39,664 nucleotides of DNA. Source: Planctomycetota bacterium. Lineage in GTDB: Bacteria > Planctomycetota > Planctomycetia > Planctomycetales > Planctomycetaceae. Where the stretch lies: contig JAQBVJ010000065.1 of assembly GCA_027623235.1 (NCBI GenBank), forward strand, positions 1-39,664, given 5' to 3'. Of this stretch, positions 1 through 7,418 are shown in pieces (within the stretch, counting starts at the first letter, position 1; every line of letters begins with the position of its first letter). The position numbers and the translations under genes were made by a program. The notes below the pieces were generated by a model. That model did no database searches. It worked only from the letters and a program-made list of their open reading frames with translations, and was not told where the DNA came from.

Positions 1-64
1 TACACAACGCTTTGTAATCGCTCGGAGGCTCCTTTTCCTCCCCAGTCATGAATAATCCGGGGGC

Positions 65-241
65 GGATTTCCATCTCAAGTGCAACGGGCCGATTCGCCC
101 GCAATTTACCGGGCAAAACAGAACTGCAGGGAATCGCTCACGCCAGCCCTGTTTCGCCCGGAAATCACTCTTTTGACTGACAGGAACCCGAAGTGCAGAA
201 ACCAACTGCAGTTAGGCCCGTTGCACTTGAGATGGAAATCC
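65..241. repeat. Nested inverted repeat in the leader of the ATP-grasp gene
   Basis: Positions 65-91 and 215-241 are perfect reverse complements over 27 bases. Inside them, 109-121 and 149-161 form a second inverted repeat (13 bases, one mismatch). A transcript crossing this stretch would fold into a long outer stem and an inner hairpin. The right arm lies inside the first codons of the downstream gene if it starts at 193, and covers the alternative ATG at 232, so the structure could occlude translation. A recent inverted duplication or an assembly fold-back would give the same pattern. The rest of 1-192 holds no gene I can support. Confidence 0.85.
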
Positions 242-1230
242 ACGGGGCTATTCGCGTCCTCGTACTCGGAGTCGGAGGAAATGTCGGCCAGGGTATCGTC
301 AAGAGTCTTCGGGAATCCGGGAACGCCTATCACATTATCGCCGCCTGCATCGACGAAACCGCAGCCGGCCTCTACATGGCCGACGAAGCGTGCATTTCCC
401 CCAGGGCAGATGCACCTGATTTTAAGAACTGGCTTATCTCGACCTGCAGGAATCATCGCGTAGCGGCAGTGCTGTCTGGCGCCGAACCGGTCCTGAATGA
501 ACTGGCCAACTCAAGAGCTGAGTTGGAATCCGCAATTGAAGCTCAAATCCTCGTGAGCCCCCCGTCTGTACTGGCCATCGGCAACGACAAACAGACAACG
601 TGCGAGTGGCTCTCAGAAAACGGCTTCGACGCCCCAGACTCGGTTTCCGCGGCAGACAAACCAGCCCTGAAGCGACTCATCGAAAGACACGGATATCTGC
701 TCTTCGCAAAGCCAAGGGCCGGAAAAGGCAGTTTGGGACTTCACGAAATCAACGGCCCGAGTGAACTTGCGCAACTCGAAGGGCGAGACGATTACGTCAT
801 CCAGGAGCGAGTCGGCACAGCAGATTCTGAATTCACGGCAGCAACATTGTCAGACCGAAACGGAGCAGTGGCAGGTGCGGTCGTCATGAGACGTCGCCTC
901 CAGCACGGCACGTCCGTCTATACCGAATTCGTCGATCACCCACAGCTTCGACAGACGGCCGTTCGCATCGCAGAGCGACTCTATCCGACTGGCCCGTGTA
1001 ACATGCAGTTCCGTCTTTGCGGAGATCGCTGCGTCTGTTTCGAGTTGAATATTCGCTTCTCTGGAACAGCTCCAATTCGAGCCCACTTCGGTTTTAACGA
1101 CGTCGATGCCGCACTGCAGCATTTTGTAGCTGACAAGCCGATGCCATCACTTCCAAACATCGTTACTGGCCGATGTATGCGATATTGGAACGAAGTGTAC
1201 CCGACACCTGGAATCGACTTCATTAACTGA
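193..1230 (+). CDS. ATP-grasp domain protein (carboxylate-amine ligase type)
   Basis: An ATP-grasp enzyme of about 345 residues. The N-terminal part (about residues 20-110) looks like the pre-ATP-grasp Rossmann-like domain, with VLVLGVGGNVGQG near its start. The ATP-grasp fold follows: LLFAKPRAGKGSLG supplies the nucleotide-binding lysine and glycine loop, and FELNIRFSGTAPI near residue 295 matches the E-x-N metal-binding strand of carbamoyl-phosphate-synthase-like ligases. Such enzymes join a carboxylate to an amine through an acyl phosphate; the substrate cannot be told here. Start: GTG at 193 has an AGGA 7 bases upstream (182-185); ATG at 232 is the alternative and has no clear ribosome binding site. 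The 3' end overlaps the convergent regulator by 8 bases. No biosynthetic partner lies beside it, so its pathway is unknown. Confidence 0.85.
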   Translation: MQKPTAVRPVALEMEIHGAIRVLVLGVGGNVGQGIVKSLRESGNAYHIIAACIDETAAGLYMADEACISPRADAPDFKNWLISTCRNHRVAAVLSGAEPVLNELANSRAELESAIEAQILVSPPSVLAIGNDKQTTCEWLSENGFDAPDSVSAADKPALKRLIERHGYLLFAKPRAGKGSLGLHEINGPSELAQLEGRDDYVIQERVGTADSEFTAATLSDRNGAVAGAVVMRRRLQHGTSVYTEFVDHPQLRQTAVRIAERLYPTGPCNMQFRLCGDRCVCFELNIRFSGTAPIRAHFGFNDVDAALQHFVADKPMPSLPNIVTGRCMRYWNEVYPTPGIDFIN

Positions 1231-1678
1231 TCATCTTTTTGGCCGGACGGTCCGTTGCCGACTCACACAAGGGTGCTGAGTCCGTTGGCTCGGCGAGGAT
1301 TTCTGCCAGTGAAGTTTCCTGGAATGCTCGCTCGACCTCGGAGAGTGCTTTGTCCATTCTGGCGTGAAGCGGGCAGAGTCGGACTCCGTGCGACGACAAG
1401 CCGAGCGGACACGTGTGGATTCGCTGGATCGGGTCGACTGCGTTGACGACGTCGAGGATCGTCAACTCCTCAGAAGGCCGGGCGAGTCGGACGCCACCGC
1501 CGGCCCCACGTTGGGATGTGACCAGTCTGGCTCTCCCTAACGCCTGCAGAACTTTACGCAGGTACGGTTCTGGCACCTTCGTCGCAGCAGAAATCTGCTG
1601 CGTGGTCGCGGCATTGGGAGCCACGTAGGCAAGCTGCACGACCGCTCGTAAGGCGTACTCAACGGTTTGTGAAAACAC
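1223..1678 (-). CDS. Rrf2 family transcriptional regulator, NsrR-like
   Basis: A 151-residue regulator with the Rrf2 winged helix-turn-helix: TTQQISAATKVPEPYLRKVL is the recognition region and QRGAGGGVRLARP the wing. Family members such as NsrR, IscR and RirA bind Fe-S clusters through three cysteines in the dimerisation region. Here two are clear, C90 and C102 in CPLGLSSHGVRLCPLH, with the 11-residue spacing of the outer NsrR cysteines; the middle position is Ser (S96), next to H97. Another Cys (C138) is near the C-terminus. Glu7 sits where Streptomyces NsrR uses an N-terminal Asp ligand. The start is GTG at 1678 with only a weak upstream purine run. It is divergent from a protoglobin gene, which suggests control of a haem gas-binding protein and sensing of NO or redox state; this is inference. 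Confidence 0.88.
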   Translation of the reverse strand: MFSQTVEYALRAVVQLAYVAPNAATTQQISAATKVPEPYLRKVLQALGRARLVTSQRGAGGGVRLARPSEELTILDVVNAVDPIQRIHTCPLGLSSHGVRLCPLHARMDKALSEVERAFQETSLAEILAEPTDSAPLCESATDRPAKKMIS

Positions 1679-1692
1679 GGGACCGCCTAAAG

Positions 1693-1708
1693 AGGACCTT
1701 GACGTCCT
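1693..1708. promoter_or_regulatory. Candidate operator palindrome AGGAC-N6-GTCCT
   Basis: A perfect 5-base dyad separated by 6 bases, starting 15 bases upstream of the Rrf2 start codon in the divergent intergenic region. A second short dyad (AGTCC at 1724-1728, GGACT at 1739-1743) lies nearby. Dyads at this spot fit self-repression by the Rrf2 protein, but neither matches the known NsrR consensus, so the assignment rests on position and symmetry only. Confidence 0.3.
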
Positions 1709-1830
1709 GTTACCGAACGCTACAGTCCGAGATGAATTGGACTTGCGGGTCTCATTTTACAAAACGAGGCCTGCTCCGCCAGATTCGATTGGAAGTGTTT
1801 TCAGGATTCCTCAGAAGTGCGAGGCTACAG

Positions 1831-2403
1831 ATGAAGCAGATTGACGAACTGCGGCTGGAAAGCGATCTCGGGTACCGATTTGAGTACCTTTCAGAATTCA
1901 TCGGCCTGGGCGAGGCCGATATTGCGGCGATTCACGGCGCGGCTGAGCATCTGGCTCCGCTTGTGACCTCTCTCGTCGACGCTGTTTATGACAAGTTGTT
2001 TCAGTATGACGCGACGAAGCGACACTTCGTGCCGCAACAATCCGGGTACACGGGGGACGTTCCAGGGAGTCTCGACGAGCTGACTCAGGACCATGAGATG
2101 ATTCAATTCCGAAAACAACACCTCGGCCGCTACCTCGAGCGGCTTGTGACTCGACCTTACGACGGGCAGATGGTGGAGTACCTCGATCTGGTGGGGAAGA
2201 TTCACACACCCAAAGCCGGCAGCAAGGAACTTAACGTGCCGCTCGTCCAGATGAACGCTCTCATGGGGTTCGTTTCGGACGCTCTTATCTCGACGATTGC
2301 CGGTCTTGGTCTCGATCGAGACACTGAAGTCGCCACGCTGCGTGCCTTTAACAAGCTGCTCTGGGTACAGAACGACCTGATTACGCGGCATTATCAGGCC
2401 TGA
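1831..2403 (+). CDS. Protoglobin-domain haem protein
   Basis: A 190-residue single-domain protein that fits the protoglobin / globin-coupled-sensor globin family: all-helical, with the stretch LDLVGKIHT placing a conserved histidine (about H125) where the proximal haem ligand lies. No signalling domain follows, so it is a stand-alone protoglobin rather than a sensor kinase or cyclase. Family members bind O2, CO and NO. The frame is open back to 1669, but ATG 1831 is preceded by GAGG at 1821-1824 with a 6-base spacer and gives the usual family length. It is divergently transcribed from the NsrR-like Rrf2 regulator, which suggests induction by NO or redox stress and a role in NO or O2 binding, sensing or detoxification. 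The distal pocket cannot be judged from sequence alone. Confidence 0.82.
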   Translation: MKQIDELRLESDLGYRFEYLSEFIGLGEADIAAIHGAAEHLAPLVTSLVDAVYDKLFQYDATKRHFVPQQSGYTGDVPGSLDELTQDHEMIQFRKQHLGRYLERLVTRPYDGQMVEYLDLVGKIHTPKAGSKELNVPLVQMNALMGFVSDALISTIAGLGLDRDTEVATLRAFNKLLWVQNDLITRHYQA

Positions 2404-2449
2404 TGATTCAGCAGAAATCTGGCTGCCGTATGCACGCGTCGGGTTTCTT

Positions 2450-3901
2450 TCAGAGAAGGCCGGCGATCGGGACGTCGTGGTAGATGAAATGCGGGCGGTC
2501 GTCGGCGTCGTGCCAGGCCGCGTCGCGCGGCAGGCCCAGGGCGTGGTAGATCGATGCGGCGAAGTTCTCCGGAGTTTGCGGCGAAGAATCCGGGTAGGCG
2601 CCGCTTCGGTCAGAGGATCCGATCACCTTTCCGCCTTCGACGCCGGCTCCGGCGAAGAGGACTGTTTGAAGTGCTCCCCAGTGGTCTCGGCCCGGCGTTT
2701 TGTAGACGCGCGGCAGCGTGAAGATTCTGGGAGTCCGCCCGAATTCGCTGGCGATCACGACAAGTGTTTCGTCGAGGAGGCCACTTTCGGACAGATCGTC
2801 GAGCAGCGCGGAAATTGCCAGGTCGGCGGGCGGGTAGAGCAGGTCGCGCGAGATCGGGAAAATGCCGCCGTGCAGATCCCATGTGTTGAAGTTTCCCAGG
2901 TTGGCCTGGACGAGAGGCACGCCAGCCTCGACCAGTCGTTTCGCCATGAGCAACGTCCAGCCGAACAGATTTCGTCCGTAGCGCCGCGACGTTTTCTCGT
3001 CCGCATCGACCACGTCGAAAGCGTGCCTCACTTTTGCGTCGGTCAGCAACGAAACGGCAGCGTCTCGAAACTTCTGCAACCGCTGCGTGCTGGGATGACT
3101 CGCGAGGCCGGCGCGCTGTCGATCAAGCTCGGCGAGCATCTCGGCGCGGCGGCTCAAACGGGAATTCGTCAGTCCCTCCGGCAAAGTCAGAACCGGAGCC
3201 TGAAACCGGGATTTGTCCGTGACCTTTTCCTCGGTGCGGCGGCGGTAGGCGAAGTCCGGGTAAGCTCCTTTGACATCGTTGCCGCGGTACGGCGACGCCT
3301 CGACGAACCAGGGATCGAAGCGGCTTCCCATTTGCCCGCCAAACTGGCCGGGGATGACGACTCCCGACTGGTTCATATTGAGCAACCTCTGCGGGACCAC
3401 CATGCTCGACGGCAGACTTCGGCTGCGAGACGGAACGAGCCGTCCGGCCGTCGCCGCGATCGACGGCCAATCGGTCGGCTGTGGTTTGTTGACGTTGTAC
3501 CCGGGCGGCAGTTGCGAGCGGCCGGTCAGCATGAGCGTGTGCGACTCGTTGTGCTCGTTGCACCAGTGCGTCATCGACCGGACAAGGGCGAGGTGGTGCA
3601 TCCGCTTTGCGAGGTGCGGCAGGTGCTCGCAGATTTGAATTCCCTCGGCGGAAGTTGCAACGGGCTGAAACTCGCCACGAGTTGCCGTCGGTCCTTCCGG
3701 TTTCATATCGAAGCTGTCGAGCTGCGACAGGCCTCCGCTTAGAAAGATGAAGAGAACGGACTTTGCCCGGCCTTCTTGTGGGGCCCTGGCGTCGTCTCCG
3801 GCGCGCAGTCGGTTGAACGCAGCCAGGTCGAGCCCCAGCGCACCGATCGCTCCTGCCTGGAGGAGGCTTCGTCGCGAGATGTGTGGGAGATCGCTCGTCA
3901 C
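2450..3901 (-). CDS. DUF1501 domain protein with twin-arginine leader
   Basis: A 483-residue member of the DUF1501 family, related to the alkaline phosphatase/sulfatase fold and greatly expanded in planctomycetes. The N-terminus has the twin-arginine type SRRSLLQAGAIGALGLDLA, indicating folded export. SVLFIFLSGGLSQLDSFDMK marks the start of the domain, VVIASEFGRTPRI is a typical internal motif, and the C-terminal AASIYHALGL is also characteristic. The start is GTG at 3901 without an obvious Shine-Dalgarno. These proteins normally sit beside a PSCyt1/DUF1549/DUF1553 cytochrome, as at 33.8-37.9 kb; this copy stands alone. Biochemical function is not established; roles in exported sulfatase-like or polysaccharide degradation chemistry are often assumed. 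Confidence 0.93.
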   Translation of the reverse strand: MTSDLPHISRRSLLQAGAIGALGLDLAAFNRLRAGDDARAPQEGRAKSVLFIFLSGGLSQLDSFDMKPEGPTATRGEFQPVATSAEGIQICEHLPHLAKRMHHLALVRSMTHWCNEHNESHTLMLTGRSQLPPGYNVNKPQPTDWPSIAATAGRLVPSRSRSLPSSMVVPQRLLNMNQSGVVIPGQFGGQMGSRFDPWFVEASPYRGNDVKGAYPDFAYRRRTEEKVTDKSRFQAPVLTLPEGLTNSRLSRRAEMLAELDRQRAGLASHPSTQRLQKFRDAAVSLLTDAKVRHAFDVVDADEKTSRRYGRNLFGWTLLMAKRLVEAGVPLVQANLGNFNTWDLHGGIFPISRDLLYPPADLAISALLDDLSESGLLDETLVVIASEFGRTPRIFTLPRVYKTPGRDHWGALQTVLFAGAGVEGGKVIGSSDRSGAYPDSSPQTPENFAASIYHALGLPRDAAWHDADDRPHFIYHDVPIAGLL

Positions 3902-3933
3902 AGACGACTTTCAATTCCGCTCAACAAAACAAT

Positions 3934-4011
3934 GAACCACGGAAAACGCGGAACCGACGGAAAGGAGTCAGTCTGAATCTCCTTCCGTCGTTTCCGTGCC
4001 TTCCGTGGTTC
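3934..4011. repeat. Long imperfect intergenic hairpin (CACGGAAGG-type repeat)
   Basis: Left arm 3934-3967 and right arm 3979-4011 are imperfect reverse complements (outer GAACCACGGAA perfect, then CGACGGA and AGGAG), with an 11-base loop. The arms contain repeated CACGGAA/CGACGGAA units. It lies between the end of the SGNH hydrolase gene and the start of the DUF1501 gene, both on the minus strand, so it could end the upstream transcript, though no T-run follows. Related repeats occur at 33697 and 39487. Confidence 0.8.
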
Positions 4012-4080
4012 TATCCTGACCGCACGGCGATCGTCGAGTGAAATCCGCGGGCCGGCGGCACGACGAGCGGTGACGCAGAT

Positions 4081-4800
4081 TTACGATTTCTTTTCGCCCA
4101 GGAGAGCGGACAGTTTTTCTTCAATCGACTCGGCCCAGATTGTGTAGCCCTTTTCGCTGAGGTGCAGCAGGTCCGGCATGATCTCTTTTGTCAGGGTGCC
4201 GTCCTTCTCCAGAAACTTCTCGCCGATGTCAAGGTAATGGACGTGCTTGCCGTCGTCGAGTTTGGCGAAGATCGCGTTGGTCTTCTCGTTGACCTGACGA
4301 CGCGAATCGTCTTTGTTCGCTCCGCGCGGGAAGACGGCCAGCAGAAGGATTTTCGTTTCCGGCTTTTTCTCGCGAAGCTGTTTCACGATGACAGTGACCC
4401 CTTCGGCGATCTGTTCCGGCGTGTTACTTCCGGAATTATTGGTACCGATCATGATGACCGCGGCTTTCGGGGTGATGTTGTAGAGGTTGCCGTTGTCGAG
4501 CCTCCAGATGACGTGCTGAGTCCGGTCTCCGCCGATGCCCAGGTTCACGGCTTTCCGCTCACCATAGAACTTCTCCCAGACACCTTTGCCACGGCCTTCC
4601 CAGCCCTGCGTGATCGAGTCACCGATGAAAACGACGTCGGCATCACCCATCGCGACGCGCTTGTTGAAGCTCTCGTGCCGCTTCATCCAGCCACCCTCGC
4701 GCGGGACGGGCTTAATAGCGTCGTGAGGTTCGGCCGCCTGACTGGCGACGGGAATCAGAAGTGAGATAACAAACAGCGGGAGAAGAAGATGGCGTTTCAT
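4081..4800 (-). CDS. Secreted SGNH/GDSL-type esterase
   Basis: A 239-residue SGNH hydrolase resembling the platelet-activating-factor acetylhydrolase-like branch. The N-terminus is a Sec signal peptide ending near ASQA (about residue 22). Block I is VVFIGDSITQGW with nucleophile Ser62; block II glycine is in GIGGDRTQ; block III Asn is in MIGTNNS; block V gives Asp210 and His213 in DLLHLSEKGY. All catalytic blocks are present, so an active periplasmic or secreted esterase acting on acyl or acetyl esters, perhaps on polysaccharides, is likely; the substrate is unknown. ATG 4800 is preferred over the upstream ATG at 4851 because it begins the signal peptide and has AGGA 8 bases upstream. Confidence 0.92.
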   Translation of the reverse strand: MKRHLLLPLFVISLLIPVASQAAEPHDAIKPVPREGGWMKRHESFNKRVAMGDADVVFIGDSITQGWEGRGKGVWEKFYGERKAVNLGIGGDRTQHVIWRLDNGNLYNITPKAAVIMIGTNNSGSNTPEQIAEGVTVIVKQLREKKPETKILLLAVFPRGANKDDSRRQVNEKTNAIFAKLDDGKHVHYLDIGEKFLEKDGTLTKEIMPDLLHLSEKGYTIWAESIEEKLSALLGEKKS

Positions 4801-4871
4801 GGTGCGGTTCCTGGTTAAAGAAAATCGAAATTGAAAAGTCTGAATGAGCATTCGGGTTGATGTCCCGACTG

Positions 4872-5681
4872 CTACGAATCGTGCGGCTTCCCGGAGTCGG
4901 CGGTCGACGCCGCTGCCGGGGAATCGGACGCGGGGTCATGTTCGACACAGGCTTCTCCGCTGGCAAGCCGACGGACAACCAGGACGACAGCCACGACGTA
5001 GGCCGCACACAGAATCAGCAACGGATAGAAGAGATGCGGAAACGCCTGGAACAGATTTTCGGCAAGATACGCCTGAGCGAAACACAGCGGAGCCATTCCG
5101 AACAGCGTCGCCAGCATGACCTTCCACACGGGGATCGGAGTGAAACCGGCGGCGTAGGACACCAGGTCGGACGACGTCAGCGGGTTGAGCCTCAATAGAA
5201 AAATCAGCCAGCCGCCTCGCCGCGAGAGAGCCACTTGAACTGTGTGAAGTGCCTCCCGAGAAAAGAATCGGACGAGCCATCCGCCACCGAGGCTCCGCGT
5301 CACCTGGCACGCAATCCCTGCTCCGACCACGTTCCCCGCCAGGGCGATGAGCCCACCGAAGAAGCCTCCGAAAATCAGCCCGCCCGGGGCGTAGAGCATG
5401 AGACCGGGAATCGGTGCGACGACGACCTCGATGGTGACAAACAGAAAATACGCAACCGGAGCGAAGGCGCCACAGCTGTCAAAAAACTGTTTCAGCCGGG
5501 CCAGCTTCCAGGCAGGCTCGTCACCTGACCGGAGCATGTCAAACACGAGCCCGCCGCTCGCCCATGACCATCCGCCCAAAGCCAGAAACAGCACGAGACA
5601 ACTCCACGCGACGAACGTGGAGACACGGTTCGGTGGGTCTTCCTGGACCGGCTCAATCGATTTGTCAGGGCCACTTGACAT
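4872..5681 (-). CDS. TVP38/TMEM64 family (VTT domain) membrane protein
   Basis: An integral membrane protein of about 269 residues. A hydrophobic helix near the start (TFVAWSCLVLFLALGGWSW) is followed by the VTT domain: VVVAPIPGLMLYAPGGLIFGG-type re-entrant region, GNVVGAGIACQVTRSLGG, and LLRLNPLTSSDLVSYAAG with the conserved Arg-Leu-Asn-Pro segment. The C-terminus is soluble and rich in Ser, Asp and Ala. VTT proteins (DedA superfamily) are implicated in phospholipid scrambling or flipping and membrane homeostasis. The start is uncertain: ATG 5681 gives a sensible N-terminus, while the frame stays open to 5717. A second VTT gene is at 20987. Confidence 0.88.
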   Translation of the reverse strand: MSSGPDKSIEPVQEDPPNRVSTFVAWSCLVLFLALGGWSWASGGLVFDMLRSGDEPAWKLARLKQFFDSCGAFAPVAYFLFVTIEVVVAPIPGLMLYAPGGLIFGGFFGGLIALAGNVVGAGIACQVTRSLGGGWLVRFFSREALHTVQVALSRRGGWLIFLLRLNPLTSSDLVSYAAGFTPIPVWKVMLATLFGMAPLCFAQAYLAENLFQAFPHLFYPLLILCAAYVVAVVLVVRRLASGEACVEHDPASDSPAAASTADSGKPHDS

Positions 5682-5732
5682 CGTGCGGGAGTCTACGTTG
5701 CGCGGGTCAAATCGCAACTTGCACGGGGAAGT

Positions 5733-5845
5733 GGGAGTGGAACGACACTCCGTGTCGTGAATTCGAGTCTCTCAGTCTGAAAAATGTGGTTATTCGGAAA
5801 GGTGGCGGAGTGCGGAATCACGACACGGAGTGTCGTGCCACTCTC
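5733..5845. repeat. Pair of inverted palindromic repeats (MITE-like)
   Basis: Positions 5733-5760 and 5818-5845 are inverted copies of one 28-base unit with two mismatches. Each copy holds its own perfect hairpin: ACGACAC-TCC-GTGTCGT at 5742-5758 and ACGACAC-GGA-GTGTCGT at 5820-5836. About 57 bases separate the copies. The element fills the space between the divergent VTT and threonine synthase genes. It could be a dispersed intergenic palindrome, a small non-autonomous element, or an operator pair; nothing in the sequence decides. Confidence 0.8.
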
Positions 5846-5967
5846 TACGACCCCCAGCCGTCGGGGGATTCCCGTGCCGAGTTTTGATAATGTCCGCCCG
5901 GTTGCGAGATCAGGCCTCGCGACCGGTTTTTGGTCTGCCTTTTGAAAATCGATCAGGAGAAAACGTC

Positions 5968-7209
5968 GTGCACGTTTCTTTGTCTTGCGGGATGTGCGGC
6001 ACCGAGCACGCCGTCGATCAGCTTCAGAACCTTTGCACTCAATGCCACAAACCACTGCTGGCTCACTACGACCTGGAGGCCTTGCGAAGCCGCTTTACAC
6101 CGGACGTCGTTCGGGCGAGGACGATCCGGTCGATGTGGCGATTCTGGGAAGTGCTCCCGGTCGACGATCCTTCAGACGCCGTGTCTCTCGGTGAGGGAAT
6201 GACGCCGCTCCTGGGCTGCCATCGTCGCGGCCCGTTCGAGGCCTTCGAAAACCTCTTCATTAAGGACGAGTCGTTCAACCCGACGGGGAGCTTCAAGGCT
6301 CGCGGCATGTCGGCGGCGGTGACTCGCGCGAAGGCTCTGGGTGTTTCGACGGTAGCTCTTCCCTCCGCAGGCAACGCGGCCGGCGCAGCGACTTACTACT
6401 CGCGGCGGGCCGGGATGAAGTGCTCGCTGTTCATGCCGGACGACACTCCCCCGGCAAACATCATTGAGTCGAAAGTCGGCGGAGCTGACGTGTACCTGGT
6501 CAACGGACTGATCAGCGACTGCGGGAAGCTCGTGAAGCAAGGCTGCGGGCGGTTCGGCTGGTTTGACCTGTCGACTTTGAAAGAGCCATTTCGGATCGAA
6601 GGCAAGAAGACGATGGGCTACGAGCTGGCGTTCGACATGGCCGACGCGGCGGGGACGAGCCAGCTTCAGCTGCCGGACGTAATTCTCTATCCGACCGGCG
6701 GCGGCACAGGTCTCATTGGCATGTGGAAGGCGTTTGACGAAATGGAGCAACTCGGGTGGATCGGCCCGGAACGCCCGCGGATGGTCGTCGTTCAGGCGGA
6801 AAACTGCTCACCCATCGTGAAGGCGTTTGAGGCCGGCGAGGAACACGCGCCTCTGTTCGAAAACGCCGCGACCGTCGCGGCCGGACTGCGTGTCCCGATC
6901 GCTGTCGGAGACTTCCTCATGATCCGTGCTTTGAAAGAGAGCGGCGGAACTGCCGTCTCCGTTTCTGACGAGGCACTGATGGATGGAGTTCGGGAGCTCG
7001 CCGAACATCAGGGAGTTTATGCGTGCCCGGAAGGTGGCGCTGTCTGGATAGCAGCCCGGAAATTACTGGATTCCGGCTGGATCAAGCCCGAAGAACGAGT
7101 AGTCCTGTTCAACACGGGGACCGGACTGAAGTACAATCACCTGTTTGACGCATCGGGCCTGCCAGCGCTGGACCACACAGACCCCGCCTGCCTGGATTCG
7201 ATCGCGTGA
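5968..7209 (+). CDS. thrC: Threonine synthase
   Basis: Threonine synthase converts O-phosphohomoserine to threonine with pyridoxal phosphate. The N-terminal zinc-ribbon-like segment has four cysteines (C7, C10, C23, C26), as in the longer threonine synthases. The PLP lysine is K110 in NPTGSFKARGM; PSAGNAAGAATYYSRRAG is the phosphate and Asn loop; PTGGGTGLIGMWK is the glycine-rich PLP phosphate loop. Length is 413 residues. GTG 5968 was chosen because AGGAG lies at 5955-5959 with an 8-base spacer and the protein then starts just ahead of the zinc ribbon; upstream codons in frame to 5830 run through the inverted repeat region and look non-coding. It lies upstream of infC but is separated from it by about 210 bases, so it is likely a separate transcript. 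Confidence 0.95.
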   Translation: MHVSLSCGMCGTEHAVDQLQNLCTQCHKPLLAHYDLEALRSRFTPDVVRARTIRSMWRFWEVLPVDDPSDAVSLGEGMTPLLGCHRRGPFEAFENLFIKDESFNPTGSFKARGMSAAVTRAKALGVSTVALPSAGNAAGAATYYSRRAGMKCSLFMPDDTPPANIIESKVGGADVYLVNGLISDCGKLVKQGCGRFGWFDLSTLKEPFRIEGKKTMGYELAFDMADAAGTSQLQLPDVILYPTGGGTGLIGMWKAFDEMEQLGWIGPERPRMVVVQAENCSPIVKAFEAGEEHAPLFENAATVAAGLRVPIAVGDFLMIRALKESGGTAVSVSDEALMDGVRELAEHQGVYACPEGGAVWIAARKLLDSGWIKPEERVVLFNTGTGLKYNHLFDASGLPALDHTDPACLDSIA

Positions 7210-7242
7210 GGCTTCTTGACGGTCGGTTTCTCCACGACTACA

Positions 7243-7275
7243 AGTAAGCCCGAATCGAGCGAAAACAGGCTTACT
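7243..7275. terminator. Candidate hairpin after thrC
   Basis: AGTAAGCC at 7243-7250 and GGCTTACT at 7268-7275 form a perfect 8-bp stem with a 17-base loop, 33 bases after the thrC stop. There is no T-run, so it may be a weak or factor-assisted terminator or part of the infC leader. Confidence 0.4.
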
Positions 7276-7418
7276 GTCTGCCATATCTGGATTTACATAC
7301 TGTCGGGAATTGATCAGACGCCGTTATCAGCGGGGATTGGCCCGCTCTCACGCTTGAGCAGACTCTGCAAATTGATGCTGGTCTGCGGAGCACAACAGGT
7401 TCATGAGAGGGTTTAGAG

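Noticed and set aside
2477..3742. 421-residue open frame antisense to the first DUF1501 gene
   Set aside because: It lies wholly inside a clear DUF1501 gene, is rich in Arg, Val and Gln as expected for an antisense frame of high-GC DNA, and has no family motif.
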